Notes under the pieces: generated by a model
Told to the model about the DNA's origin: nothing
What the model saw: the letters and a program-made list of their open reading frames with translations, nothing else
Databases searched by the model: none
Position numbers and translations under genes: made by a program
Source: Bog-473 sp963741995
GTDB taxonomy: Bacteria; Actinomycetota; Acidimicrobiia; Acidimicrobiales; RAAP-2
Length of the DNA stretch: 64,000 nt
NCBI GenBank assembly: GCA_963741995.1
Contig: CAVUKI010000001.1
Span: 434,001-498,000, forward strand
Reading direction: 5' to 3'
Shown: piece by piece, positions 40,819 through 50,840 of the stretch
Position numbering within the stretch: position 1 is the stretch's first letter
How the letters are laid out: each line of letters opens with the position of its first letter

Positions 40819-41073
40819 CTAACGAGGCCTCGCAGGCATGACCGCCTTTGCCGATCTGTAGGACATGACTGACCAGCGAGACAGCGCCGAGAGGATTGAG
40901 AACATCGCACCAGCTGATCCAACCGAACCGATGGAGAAGAACGATCCGACGGAGGCAATGGAACAAGCCGATCCAATCGAGCCAATGGAGAGCACTGACC
41001 CCTTGGAGCCGATCGAAAGGATGGAGTTCTCCGACCAGAGGGACCACCGCGATGTTGGGACCGTCGAGCTCAT
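40819..41073 (-). CDS. Repeat protein of nine-residue SILSIGS/VGS units
   Basis: An 84-residue frame starting MSSTVPTSRWSLWSENSILSIGS and continuing with about four imperfect nine-residue units of the form S-I-G-S-x-G-S-x-x, rich in Ser, Ile and Gly. The end, SVMSYRSAKAV, is basic. Similar Ser/Gly repeat proteins exist in Actinobacteria (memory, not checked), and the pattern suits a short beta-solenoid or a membrane-associated helix. No function is known. The opposite strand is also open across the same repeats and would read D-P-x-E-P-M-E units, so strand assignment is uncertain. An ATG at 41118 is possible but adds an unrelated leader. Confidence 0.45.
   Translation of the reverse strand: MSSTVPTSRWSLWSENSILSIGSKGSVLSIGSIGSACSIASVGSFFSIGSVGSAGAMFSILSALSRWSVMSYRSAKAVMPARPR
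40916..41023. repeat. Four tandem degenerate 27-bp repeats
   Basis: Units begin at 40916, 40943, 40970 and 40997, each starting GATCC or GACCC on the plus strand and each exactly 27 bp. They are degenerate (about two thirds identical by eye) and keep frame on both strands, giving nine-residue protein units either way. Confidence 0.85.
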
Positions 41074-41121
41074 GTTTCCATTGTGCCCTGATTGCCCGAC
41101 GCCGTCACTCGATTCCATCCT

Positions 41122-41631
41122 TCACTCACCGACCGTTCCGTCGATGGCCTCGCGCAGCATGTCGGCGTGGCCGGCGTGGCGGGCCGTCTCCTCAATGAGG
41201 TGCAACAAGACCCATCGCAGTGAGAAATGGCGGCCATCCCGCAGCGTCAGTGCGGACAACTGGTCAGGGCCAGAGGCCGCGGAGACGACTCGTCGACTCC
41301 GTTCGCACGCTTCTCGGTAGCGGTCCCGCAATTCTCCGGGATCGAGGATCTCCGCCGTGCGGAACTCCCAGTTGGGATCGGCCTCCCAGTCGACGCTGGC
41401 CCATGGCTCGCGCCCCGGCAGTCCGCCGAATCGCACCTCCATCCAGTCCTCCTCGACCAAGGACAGGTGGGAGAGAAGCCCCGCCAGCGTGAGGGCAGAA
41501 GGAGGATGGATCTGCACCAGCTGCGCCTGCGTGAGCCCATCGGTCTTCGCCAGCACCGTCTCACGCTGATAGTCGAGGTACGCGAGCGTCAGCGCAAGCT
41601 CGGTGCCCTCAGGTTCGGGGTCGACCCTCAT
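41122..41631 (-). CDS. DinB family protein (DUF664-like)
   Basis: A 169-residue DinB-fold protein. LAYLDYQRETVLAKTDGLTQAQL, LAGLLSHLSLVEEDWM with the first metal His, and LRWVLLHLIEETARHAGHADMLRE with two further His residues are the markers of the DUF664 subgroup. These are metal-binding four-helix bundles, some acting as thiol-dependent transferases (mycothiol-linked in Actinobacteria). ATG 41631 (MRVDPEPEG) is a better start than the open upstream extension. No specific substrate is implied by its neighbours. Confidence 0.88.
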   Translation of the reverse strand: MRVDPEPEGTELALTLAYLDYQRETVLAKTDGLTQAQLVQIHPPSALTLAGLLSHLSLVEEDWMEVRFGGLPGREPWASVDWEADPNWEFRTAEILDPGELRDRYREACERSRRVVSAASGPDQLSALTLRDGRHFSLRWVLLHLIEETARHAGHADMLREAIDGTVGE

Positions 41632-41697
41632 CCGTCCAGTCTTGCATCGCCTGATGGAACGGACTCCAATGTGGCTCGGGCCCGATCCCGACGCCAC

Positions 41698-42246
41698 TCA
41701 AGGAAGGCAGGCGTCGGCCAAGATCTCGAGAGAGTGTGACAGGAGCAACTGGACGGAGTGATCTGCGACGAGCCCGTCTTCTCTCATCATGTCGCTCGTG
41801 AGGGGAACTTCGACACAGGCCGGCTCGACGATCTCGGCGCCCACATAGCCGAGCACCTTGCGCAGTGATTCGTGCGAGTGTGGTGCTCCTCGAGCAGCAA
41901 CATTCACCCACGCGACGGGCTTGTTGTAGATCGATCCAGGGCGATCATCGCCGACGGTCCAATCCAGAAGGTTCTTGAACGAGCCCGGAAGGCCTCCGGC
42001 ATACTCGGGGGTCGAGAACAAGAGGGCCTGGGCCGCCCTGATCTCGTTGCGCAGGTCGGCCACCGGTGGAGGAAGCGGATCGTCGTCTACGTCAGGATTG
42101 AAGGCGGGGAGGGCCGCCATTCCCTCATAGAGGGTTGCGTGTACCGAGTCCCGTGCGAAGCGAAGGGCGGTGCGTAAAGCGGCCGAATTGGTCGATCCCG
42201 TCCGCAGGTTTCCCGACACCAAGAGCACACGACAATCCGAAGCCAC
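41698..42246 (-). CDS. NADPH-dependent FMN reductase family protein
   Basis: A 182-residue flavodoxin-fold protein. VLLVSGNLRTGSTNSAAL is the FMN phosphate loop, and LLFSTPEYAGGLPGSFKNLLDW the isoalloxazine-contacting segment. Family members reduce FMN, quinones, azo dyes or chromate with NADPH. GTG at 42246 places the first strand immediately after the start; longer alternatives up to ATG 42342 add unrelated sequence. The gene is followed by the DinB gene 66 bp downstream. Confidence 0.85.
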   Translation of the reverse strand: MASDCRVLLVSGNLRTGSTNSAALRTALRFARDSVHATLYEGMAALPAFNPDVDDDPLPPPVADLRNEIRAAQALLFSTPEYAGGLPGSFKNLLDWTVGDDRPGSIYNKPVAWVNVAARGAPHSHESLRKVLGYVGAEIVEPACVEVPLTSDMMREDGLVADHSVQLLLSHSLEILADACLP

Positions 42247-42887
42247 GATCTTTGCAACCAGGCCGAGCGGCCAGGCATTCCGGTCGATGGAGGCCCCCCG
42301 ACCGATCGCCAAGCTGCAGTGACTCAGACGGTGACTGCACAAACCGTGTCATCCTGTACTTTTCGGCATCATCCACCCTCGCGGGGGAATGAACCGGATC
42401 GCCGGGTCAGCTCGGAGCGACGGCGAGGGGATCACCCGGGCCGGCGCACGCGCGTGGCGAACTGCGCACAATGTCGGCTGGGTTCCCCGCCACAAGAGTG
42501 GTCGGATGCGGGGTGACGCACAGCCGGGTGCTCGCCAACTGCGCGGCGTCCAGCCCGGATACCGCCTGCAGGGAGACGGTGGCCTGCCGAGTGGCCAGGG
42601 AGGCCCTGGCGTCGTCGGCGGGTGATGGTGAAACTGCACCGAGGGAGTCAGGCTCAGCGGCGCCCCCGATGAGGAGCGTGTCCATGACGACCGCCGGGCC
42701 GGAGCGGACGCAACGGCGGCGCTGCCGGCGACCGCTCGGTGCGGTGGTCTGATTCGGGGACACACCACCTTGTCGCCACGCTCGAAGGATGTCTTGACCG
42801 GTCGGCGGCAATGCTTTGCGTAAATTGTGCGCGCGCCGAGTTTTGCGTGCCTTGTGTTTCGGCCCGCTCTGCCACGAAACCGGGATT
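42247..42887. other. 641-bp stretch without a confident gene
   Basis: No full protein family is recognised on either strand. It contains one weak minus-strand frame (listed separately), a relatively AT-rich patch near 42810-42840 (GCGTAAATTG) that may include a promoter, and several overlapping short frames. No tRNA, repeat or terminator is seen. Confidence 0.6.
42407..42685 (-). pseudogene. Possible gene remnant, amidohydrolase C-terminus-like
   Basis: A 92-residue frame with high G/C at third codon positions. Its end, VAGNPADIVRSSP, resembles the GxPADLV word near the C-terminus of cytosine-deaminase-type amidohydrolases, preceded by a helix-like LDAAQLAS. No metal-binding motif or N-terminal barrel is present, so if related it is a fragment. 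The resemblance is weak and may be chance. Confidence 0.25.
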
Positions 42888-43952
42888 TCAGGTGACGACG
42901 AGCCCCCGGCCGGTCACGAGAGGGAGGTCGAGCGCGGTGACCAGGCCGGGTGGCGCGGCGATGACCGCCGGCACGGCGTTGACGATCCGCATTGCGGTTG
43001 CCTTCAATCCAGCCGTGTTGTGGTCGCCGTCGGTGCCCATGAGTTCAAGGTTGAGCGTGTAATTGGGCTCCCCCTTGATCTCGACGCGATAGCAGCCCTG
43101 CCCGGCGGGTTGGGGCCACGTGGCGCCGAGGTCGTCGCGCAGGCGCGTCACGTGCTCGAGCACGACCACGGCGCGATCGCCGACCATCCCTCGCACCTCG
43201 AAGTGCATGGCGGCAGTCATTCCCGCCTTGATCGTGCCGGCGTCGACGTCGAAGTCTTGGGGCGCCGCCTCGCGCTCATGCCACTCGGTCACGTCGGTCA
43301 GAGCGACGCCGAGTCCGGCGGCGATCTGGCGAACCACTGAGCCCCAGGCCATGGTGAGGACGCCGGGGGTGAGGATGAACGGCACCTCGTCCATGGATCC
43401 ACCGAAGCCCATGATGCCGAACAGCACCATGGGCTGGTTGTAGGTGGCGTAGTTGAGGATCTCGGAGCAGCGCACTTCCTCAATGCGCTCGCTCACGCCG
43501 GAGAGGACGAGCGGCAGCGCGTCGTTGGCGAACCCGGGGTCCACGCCGTTGACGAAGATCGAAACCCCCGCCTTCTCCGCCGCCGCGATGACCGGCGCCG
43601 CCAGCGGATCGTCCGGCGCCGGGTACTGCAGCATGACTGGGCTGGAGGAGACCACGTTGATGCCGGCCGCCAGGAAGCGCTCCAGGTCCTGGAGAGCCTC
43701 GAAGATCCGGTCGTCGGCCATCGCGGTGTGCACGATGCAGTCGGGCTTGAGCGCGAGGAGCTTGTCGACGTCACTCGTCGCCGCCACGCCGAAAGTGGTG
43801 ACGAGTCCGGCCAGCTCGCCGGCGTCGTGCCCCACCTTGTCAGGATTGGAGACGTAGACCCCCACCAGCTGGAGCTCGGGGTGGGCATGGATGCCGGCCA
43901 GGGAATGACGCCCGACGTTGCCGGTGCTCCACTGCACGACGCGATACGGCAT
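42888..43952 (-). CDS. Dihydrodipicolinate-reductase-like / NAD(P)H-dependent amine-dehydrogenase-type oxidoreductase
   Basis: A 354-residue Rossmann protein. YRVVQWSTGNVGRHSLAGIHAHPELQLVGVYV is the nucleotide-binding start typical of the DapB-N-domain-like group that is abundant in mycobacteria and acidimicrobia; SSSPVMLQYP and VNGVDPGFANDALPL are family words. It is related to engineered-amine-dehydrogenase ancestors; natural substrates are unknown. It is the last gene of the minus-strand series and lies 12 bp downstream of the SDR, so the two are probably one transcript. Confidence 0.87.
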   Translation of the reverse strand: MPYRVVQWSTGNVGRHSLAGIHAHPELQLVGVYVSNPDKVGHDAGELAGLVTTFGVAATSDVDKLLALKPDCIVHTAMADDRIFEALQDLERFLAAGINVVSSSPVMLQYPAPDDPLAAPVIAAAEKAGVSIFVNGVDPGFANDALPLVLSGVSERIEEVRCSEILNYATYNQPMVLFGIMGFGGSMDEVPFILTPGVLTMAWGSVVRQIAAGLGVALTDVTEWHEREAAPQDFDVDAGTIKAGMTAAMHFEVRGMVGDRAVVVLEHVTRLRDDLGATWPQPAGQGCYRVEIKGEPNYTLNLELMGTDGDHNTAGLKATAMRIVNAVPAVIAAPPGLVTALDLPLVTGRGLVVT

Positions 43953-43964
43953 GGGAGTGGCTCC

Positions 43965-44759
43965 TTAGAGGTCGGGGAGAGGGAATTCGAGGTTGGGCGA
44001 CTGCAGGCCACCGTCGACCTCAATGATCTTGCCGGTCACGTAGGCGCCTGCAGGAGACACCAGGTAGAGGATCGCCGACGCGATGTCGTCCACATGGCCC
44101 AGTCGCTTCAGAGGGGTGGCATCCTCCATGGCGGTGCGCAGCTCGTCGCTCGACATCACGATGTCCAGGGCCGAAGTGGCGGTCGAGCCCACGCCGATGG
44201 CGTTGACCCGGATACGCGGCGCCAGGTCGCGGGAGGCCAGCCGGGTGTACTGCTCGAGCGCGCCTTTTACCGTGCCGTACCCCACGTAGCCCCGGCCGGC
44301 CACGTGGCCCATGACCGATGAGATACTCACAATGGCCCCGCCCGGATGTTCGCCCTCGAGCATGCGAGGCACGCCGGCCCGTATCAGCGCGTGCCCGGCC
44401 GAGACGTTGAAGCGGAAGGCCTCCTCCAGGAAGCGTGGCGACGTGTCGAGGAGCGGCCGCGGCATCGTCCCGCCCATGTTGTTGACGATGATGTCGAGGC
44501 GGCCGAACTCGGTGAAGGCGGTCTCGGCGAGAGAAGCCATGAGATCGAAGTCGGTGAGGTCGCCCGGCACGACGATGGCGCGGCGACCGGCCGCTTCGAC
44601 CTGCTTGGCCACGGCACGTAGCTGGTCCTCGGTACGAGCGGCCAGCACCACGTCGGCACCGGCTTCCGCGAGAGCGACCGCGGTGGCGGCGCCGATGCCG
44701 CGCCCACTGGCGGTGACGATGGCGACCTGGTCGGTGACGAGGAATCGATCGAGGATCAT
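43965..44759 (-). CDS. SDR family oxidoreductase
   Basis: A 264-residue classical SDR. The glycine motif reads TASGRGIG, NNMGG corresponds to the NNAG motif with Met for Ala, SISSVMG contains the catalytic Ser and YGTVKGA the Tyr-x-x-x-Lys pair. C-terminal SPAGAYVTGKIIEVDGGL is typical. Actinobacterial members often act on steroid or acyl-CoA intermediates; substrate unknown. ATG 44759 is the clear start. It sits 44 bp downstream of the NDH-2 stop and 12 bp upstream of the DapB-like gene. Confidence 0.92.
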   Translation of the reverse strand: MILDRFLVTDQVAIVTASGRGIGAATAVALAEAGADVVLAARTEDQLRAVAKQVEAAGRRAIVVPGDLTDFDLMASLAETAFTEFGRLDIIVNNMGGTMPRPLLDTSPRFLEEAFRFNVSAGHALIRAGVPRMLEGEHPGGAIVSISSVMGHVAGRGYVGYGTVKGALEQYTRLASRDLAPRIRVNAIGVGSTATSALDIVMSSDELRTAMEDATPLKRLGHVDDIASAILYLVSPAGAYVTGKIIEVDGGLQSPNLEFPLPDL

Positions 44760-44803
44760 CCGGCGAATGTAGTTGGCTGCCGCTCGGGGGCGCGCCGGGA
44801 GGC

Positions 44804-46248
44804 TCAGGCCGGATCTGATCCTGCCGCGCTCTCGGAGTCACCGGATCCGGCCGTCGGTGTCCCGATCCGCGCGACCAGGTCGGCCCAGCCCATCTGGTCT
44901 TCGAGGACCGGGAAGGGCTTCGGCATGACCTTGGCCTTGACCTCGTCCGGGAGGCTCAGGTCACCGCCGGTGTGCCCGACGCTGAACACGCGTTCGGGAC
45001 GGGCGCGCCCGATCATGGCGCGGCCCCACCGCGCCAGCGCGGTCAGACGATGGCCGAACCCGTTGAGGAAGGCCAGGTGGACGAACATCCAGACGATGAA
45101 TCCGGGGAAGCCGCTGAGGCGTACCGGCCCCACGCTGACGATCGCCTTGAAACGGCCGATGGCGGCGGCGCTGCCGAGGTCCCGATACTTGAAGGGCACG
45201 CTCCCGTCGCCCTTCAGCCGCCGTTTGATCGTGTTGGCGGCGTGGAGGCCACCCTGCATGGCCACCTCGCAGACGCCGGGCAGGTTGTTGACTGTCGCCA
45301 TGTCGCCGATGGCGAAGACCTCGGGGTGCCCGGGCAGGGTCAGATCGGGGAGCACGGCGATCCTGCCGGCGCGGTCGGTCTCGGCTCCGGTGGCTTCGGC
45401 CAGGAGTCCGGCCAGGGGGGATGCCTGGACGCCTGCGGCCCAAATGACCGTGCCGCACTCGTAGCGGCCCTTCTCACCGTTGGCGCCCTCGGTATCGACC
45501 CCGAACGGGTCGACGCCGACGACGCGGAGCCCCATGCGCAGCTCGACTCCCATCTTCTCGAGGTTGGCCCGGGCACGTCCCGAGAGGTGGCCGCCGAAGT
45601 TGGCCAGGGGTTCCTGGCCCCCGTCGACCAGGATGACCCGTACCGCCGCCGACTCGATGTGGCGGAAGTCCTTCGTGAGGCTGCGGTAGGCGAGCTCGCG
45701 GATCTGCCCGGCCAGCTCCACGCCGGTCGGTCCCGCCGCCGACGATGACGAAGGTCATCCAGAACCGCTGCAGCGCCGCGTCGCGCGAGGTTCTCGGCGA
45801 TCTCCAGAGCGCCGTAGACGCGACGTCGTAGCTCCATGGCGTCGTCGATCGTCTTCATGCCCGGAGCGATCATGGCGAACTCGTCGTGGCCGAAATACGA
45901 CTGGCCGGCGCCGGCGGCCACAATGAGGCTGTCGTAGGCGTATTCGCCTGTCTCGCCCGGGAGTGCGGCGGTGTGCACGAGCCGACGTTCCAGGTCGAAT
46001 CCGGTCACCTTGGACAAGACGACGTCGACGTTCTTGCGCTTGCGCAGCGTGTGGCGAAGCACGGGCGAGATCGAGCCGGGTGAGAGGATGCCGGTCGCCA
46101 CCTGGTAGAGCAGCGGCTGGAACAGGTGGTGGTTTCGCTGGTCGATGAGCGTGACATCGACGTCGGCGCCGGAGAGCAGGCGGGTGGCGGGCAGGCCGCC
46201 GAACCCGCCACCGATGACGACAACACGGTGGCGCTGCGTTGCGCTCAC
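44804..46248 (-). CDS. Type II NADH dehydrogenase (NDH-2)-like flavoprotein, two frame breaks
   Basis: A protein of about 480 residues once two extra bases are removed. The first frame begins RVVVIGGGFGGLPATRLL (FAD motif) and runs HHLFQPLLYQVATGILSPGSISPVLR, the NDH-2 signature. After a break near 45786 a short frame gives MTFVIVGGG; after another, an extra T at 45731 on the plus strand, the frame continues TGVELAGQIRELAYRSL and reaches VFAIGDMATV, GVCEVAMQGGLHAANTIKRRL and the C-terminal membrane-association segment. Both breaks are +1. NDH-2 passes electrons from NADH to quinone without proton pumping; a cytochrome bd operon is 5 kb away. Whether the organism makes an intact enzyme depends on read verification. 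Confidence 0.85.
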
Positions 46249-46318
46249 GGCAGCTCCTTTCGTAGGGCGGCGCCGGCTTCGGCCCCAGAGTACGACGTCG
46301 TCATCCGGCGGGTCGCAG

Positions 46319-47875
46319 TCAGGCCAGCCGTTCGGTGAGGTGTTCGCCCACCCGGATGGCGTTTGCCATCGCCGTGAGCGCGGGGTTCACCGCGCCAATG
46401 CTCGGGAAGAAGCTCGTGTCGACCACGTAGAGGTTGTCGACCTCGTGGGCCTTGCAGTTCGCATCGAGCACGGAGGTCTGCGGATCGTCACCGAAGCGGC
46501 ACGTGCCCGCCTGGTGCGCCACCCCGGCCACGGGGATGTCCATCGACATGTAGAAGTTCTTGTTGAGGACGTGATGGGAGGCCATTCCGCAGTGGTTCAA
46601 GATCTTCTTCAGCTCGCCGTAGAGCCGGCTGGCCTCCTCGTCGTTGGTCGACGTGTAGGCCAGCCGCACGGTCCCGTCGCCTGTCGAGAGTGACCCGGTT
46701 CTCGGGCTTCGGAAGGTCCTCGGTCGTCAGCCAGAAGTCCACCGCATGGGCGGCGACGTCGGCGAGGCTCCAGTGCGGCGCCAGAAGCGTGAGATGGGGT
46801 TCTTCGCCCTTCATCGCCTCGGCGTTGGACTTGCCCACCATCTGTAGGTTGCCGAGAGGGAAGTCGAAGTCGGGGCTGCCGAAATAGAAGTCGTTCAAGC
46901 CCAGCGTCTTTTGGAACGAGGTGTCGTTGCGCTCCTTGGCCAGCGCCACAACGGCCTTGGAGTTGTGGAACATGTAGTTCCGCCCGACCTGGTCCGAGCC
47001 GTTGGCCAGCCCGCCCGGGTGGGCGTCGTTGGCCGAACGCCAGCAGGATCTTGGCGCTGTTCGTGGCGCCGGCCGACAGCACCACGATGTCGGCGGTCAG
47101 CGTCTCCTCGTTGCCGTTGTGCTGGGTGACGACGCCGGTGACGCTGCGGCCGGCAGAATCGGTCTCCAGTCGCGTCACCTCCGTGTTCACCTGCAGCGTG
47201 ACGTTGGGGTGCTGGAGCGCCGGTCGGACGGCGATGGTCTCGGCGTCCGCCTTGGCCTGGACGAGGCAGGGGTAGCCGTCGCACCACGTGCAGCGGATGC
47301 ATTTGCTGCCGGCCGGGTCCTCCTCGTCGAGCAGAATGCCACAGGGCGCGTTGAAGGGGTGGTAGCCGGCCTTGGCCAGGTCGGCCGCCATCTGCTCTAT
47401 CCGGGGCTCGTGGCTGACGGCGGGGAAGGGGTACTGCCGGCTCCAGGAGCCTTCGGTCGGGTCCTCGCCGTGGCAGCCGTGGACCTGGTACAGCCACTCG
47501 GCCTTCGTGTACCACGGCTCGAAGTCGTCGTAGGTCAGCGGCCAGGCGGGGGAGACGCCGTCGACGTGGGTCAGTTCGCCGAAGTCGCCCGGCCGGAGCC
47601 GGTACAGGGCGGCGCCGTAGAGCTTCGTGGCGCCGCCGACGTAGTAGTGGACTCCCGGCTGGAAGGTGTTGCCGTCGGCGTCCTTCCACGAGTCGGGACG
47701 AGACGTAGCGGCCCTCAACGAAGACGGGCCCGGGCTCCCAGTTCTCCTTCTCCCGCGGCAGGAAGTCGCCCCGCTCCAACAACAGGATCCGCTTGCCCGA
47801 GGGGGCCAGGGTGTGGGCCAGCGTGCCTCCTCCCGCACCCGTTCCCACAATGATGACGTCATAGTGCTCGGCCAT
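46319..47875 (-). CDS. GMC family oxidoreductase, three frame breaks
   Basis: About 517 residues after correction. It starts MAEHYDVIIVGTGAGGGTLA (FAD motif). Breaks, all single extra bases, lie near 47701, 47036 and 46685. Frames in order give EGRYVS, then RPDSWKDADGNTFQPGVHYYVGG with the Cys-rich KCIRCTWCDGYPC and VVLSAGATNSAKILLA, then NDAHPGGLANGSD and FPLGNLQMVG, and finally GVAHQAGTCRFGDDP with the C-terminal SIGAVNPALTAMANAIRVGEHL active-site region. This is the bacterial GMC group related to choline and glucose-type dehydrogenases; substrate unknown. A good ribosome-binding site GAGGAGG precedes ATG 47875. It lies between the GH15 and NDH-2 genes in one direction. Confidence 0.87.
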
Positions 47876-47952
47876 GAAAGGCCTCCTCACTCCGTGTCGC
47901 CCTTTCCGGCGGCTGGGATTTTTTTTCAAGATAGGCGCGTGGCCCGAGATGA

Positions 47953-49840
47953 TCAGAGCTGCGGCACTGCGGCGCGCTCGGCCTCGATCAGCCGGCCGAC
48001 TGCGTCGATCAGCGCCAGGTGGGTGAAGGCCTGGGGGAAGTTGCCGAGGTGTTCGCCCGTCGCAGCATCGATCTCCTCGGCGTAGAGATGCAGCGGCCCG
48101 GCGAAGGCGAGCAGCTTCTTGCACAGGGCCCGTGCACGCTCCTGCTCGCCGATCATGGCGAGGGCCGTGACCAGCCAGAAAGAGCAGATGGTGAAGGTGC
48201 CTTCCTTCCCCTCGAATCCCGTGTCGGTGGAGTCCACCTTGTAGCGCAGGACCAGCCCGTCCTCGGTGAGTTCGTCGGCGATGGCGAGCACCGTGGCCCG
48301 CACCCGCTCGTCGTCCGCGGGCAGGAACTCCATGATCGGGATCAACAGGAGGGAGGCGTCCAACTCCTCGTTGCCGTAGGCCTGCCGGAAGCGGCCGTTG
48401 GCGTCGACGCCCTGGTCGAGGATCTCGGCCTTGAGCTCGTCGGCCGCCTCCCGCCACTTCTCGGCCCGCTCGTGGTCTTGCCGGACCCGGGCCATGTCGG
48501 CACCGCGGTCCATGGCCACCCAGCACAAGACCTTGGAGGCGGTGAACTGCTGGGGCTCACCCCGGATCTCCCAGATGCCCTGGTCGGGGTCGCCAGCGTG
48601 TGCAATGGCGGACTCGACAAAACTGGCCACGCCCTCCCAGACGGGCTTCACGATCTGCGCCGCGCCCTGCCGAAGGTGGATGTCGACGGCATCGAGGATC
48701 ATCCCCCAGACGTCGTTCTGGTGCTGGTCCCAGGCGCCGTTGCCCACCCGCACCGGCCGCGAGTCACGCCAGCCCGACAAGTGATCGAGGGTGGACTCGG
48801 TGAGGTCCTTGCGTCCGTCGATGCCGTACATGATCTGCAGGTTGAAGTCGCCGCCTCCCCCGGCCACCGCCTCGAGCACGAACGCGAAGTACTCGAGCGC
48901 CTCCCAGTCGAACCCGATCCGGTACAGCGAGCGCAACATGAAGGAGGAGTCACGGATCCAGGTGTAGCGATAGTCCCAGTTCCGGGCGCCGCCGGGGGTC
49001 TCGGGCAGCGAGGTGGTGGCGGCCGCCATGATGGCGCCACTGGGGGCGTAGCTCAGGCCCTTGAGCGTCAGTGCGCTGCGCTCCATGTACACGCGCCACG
49101 GGTGGTCGGGGAACGTGCCGTTGGAGAGCCAGTCCCTCCAGTAGCTGACGGTGGTCGCCAGCTGCGCCTGCGCCTCGTCCAGGTTGGTGGGCTGGCCGCC
49201 GGTCCACGACAGCGAGATAAATGCGCTCTCACCCTTGTCCAGCGTCGTGCGCCCGTAGCACCGGGCGCCCGCCGCCCCGAGGCGGAGGGACGACGTGATG
49301 GTGAGCTTCGGGTCACCGGCGGGCGGGCAGCCGGTCATGACCTCGTAGCCGTCCCCCTCGTAGTCCCACGTGCCGGTCTGGGCTCCGTACTCGAACACGG
49401 GCACGGCGTTGACCACCACTTCGACGTGGCCCTCGATGCACGTGGCCAGCCGAAGGAGGGTGCCCGTGGCGGCGGAATCGCCGGGGGAACGCCGATAATC
49501 GGCGCGCCGGGTCCCGTCCGCCACGGGCTGTACCACCAGCAGGTCCTGCACGAGGAGCCACCCACTCGGGGTGTGCCACGTCGTCTCCAGCACCATGGTC
49601 CCGGGTATGTAGCGCCGCTGGTGCGGCACGTGGGTGTTCATGGGAGCGAACCGGAAGTTGCCGGCGGTGCGGTCCAGGATGGCGCCGAAGACACTGGGAG
49701 AGTCCGGCCGGGGAAGGCACAACCACTCGACCGAGCCGTCCGGGGCCACGAGGCAGTTGTTCTCGCAGTCCGAGAGAAACCCGTAGTCAGCGATCGGAGG
49801 GAAGCTTTCGAGCCAGACTTACTTCTGCGTCATCGGTCAC
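47953..49840 (-). CDS. Glycoside hydrolase family 15 protein (glucoamylase/trehalase-like), N-terminal frame break
   Basis: A 628-residue cytosolic GH15 protein with an N-terminal trehalase-like beta domain (VAPDGSVEWLCLPRPDSPSVFGAILDR) and the (alpha/alpha)6 barrel. GGARNWDYRYTWIRDSSFMLRSL and GNEELDASLLLIPIMEFLP carry active-site residues of the group; FTICSFWLVTALAM is the second conserved helix. The protein resembles mycobacterial alpha,alpha-trehalase and glucoamylase homologues, so trehalose or glucan is a plausible substrate. The main frame opens only after a stop two codons before SFPPIADYGFLSD. Removing one base near 49800 joins it to GTG 49840 and gives MTDDAEVSLARKLPPIADYG-type N-terminus. 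A +1 error is inferred. Confidence 0.88.
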
Positions 49841-50053
49841 ATCTGAATCGTAGGGACTCTCACCGGGTTCAGCATCACCCGATTGGGATGAGCTTCGCGG
49901 AAGTGACCACGAGGTAACAAGGTGAGTGACGATTGGGTGATCCGTGGGTAATCACGGAGGCCGAGGATCATCGATCGCTTTCGGTCGTCCCGCTCGGTAC
50001 GGTAGGACGTCGCTCGAGACCGTGCCCTCGGCGGGCGCGCCTGGAAGGTACAC

Positions 50054-50828
50054 ATGACTGACGAACTGCAAGGCAAGGTCGCAATCGTGACCGGAGGCAA
50101 CACGGGCATCGGCCAGGCGGTGGTGCTGGCTCTGCGCGGAGCGGGGCGCGAGTGTCGTCATCGACTACGTCTCCAACCCGCAGGCCACCGAGGATCTCGA
50201 GCGCAAGATCGCCGACCTTGGTGAGGCCGCCACCGCGGTGGAGGCCGATGTCTCCAAAATCGAGGACCTTCAGCGGATGATCGACATGGCGATCTCCGCC
50301 TACGGCCGCCTCGACATCATGGTCAACAACGCGGGCGTCGAAACCCGCACGTCAATCCTGGACACGACGGAGGATCAGTACGAGAAGGTCCTCAACATCA
50401 ACCTGAAGAGCGCGTTCTTCGGGACCCAGCTGGCAGCCAAGCAGATGATCGCCCAGGGCGGTGGCGGTCGCATCATCAACATGACATCGGTCCACGAGGA
50501 CTGGCCCATGCCCGGCAACACCGCCTACTGCCTCTCCAAGGGCGGCATGCGCATGCTGACGAGGACGGCCGGCGTGGAGCTCGCCCCCCACAACATCTGC
50601 GTCGTCGGCGTTGGCCCCGGCGCCGTGAACACGCCGATCAACGCGCAGACGATTGCCGACCCCGCCGCGCTGGCCAAGCTCAATAGCGCCATCCCCATCG
50701 GCCGGATGGCCGAACCGGGGGAAATCGCCTCAGTAGTGGCGTTCCTCGCTGGCGACGGGGCCAGCTACATCGCGGCGACCACGATCTTCGCGGACGGGGG
50801 CATCATGCAGAGCAGCCCGGGACTCTGA
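50054..50828 (+). CDS. SDR family oxidoreductase (glucose 1-dehydrogenase-like), one frame break
   Basis: About 257 residues after correction. The first frame gives LQGKVAIVTGGNTGIGQAVVLAL, the cofactor motif. The second, from about 50145, gives VVIDYVSNPQATEDLERKI, then NNAGVETRTSILD, YCLSKGGMRMLTRTAGVELAP with the catalytic Tyr-x-x-x-Lys, and ASYIAATTIFADGG. The extra base falls in a G4 tract at 50143-50146 where three Gs would keep frame. The sequence resembles the bacterial glucose-1-dehydrogenase type of SDR. ATG 50054 has GGAAGG upstream. It is divergent from the GH15 gene, with 213 bp between. Confidence 0.87.
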
Positions 50829-50840
50829 TTCGTGGTCGAC

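Noticed and set aside
40865..41320. Plus-strand D-P-x-E-P-M-E repeat protein as the main gene
   Set aside because: The frame runs into the DinB gene on the opposite strand and lacks a natural end. It is kept as an alternative rather than annotated, because the minus-strand frame has a better start and C-terminus.
47918..47928. T8 tract as an intrinsic terminator
   Set aside because: All neighbouring genes run on the minus strand, where it reads as A8, and no stem precedes it in the needed orientation.
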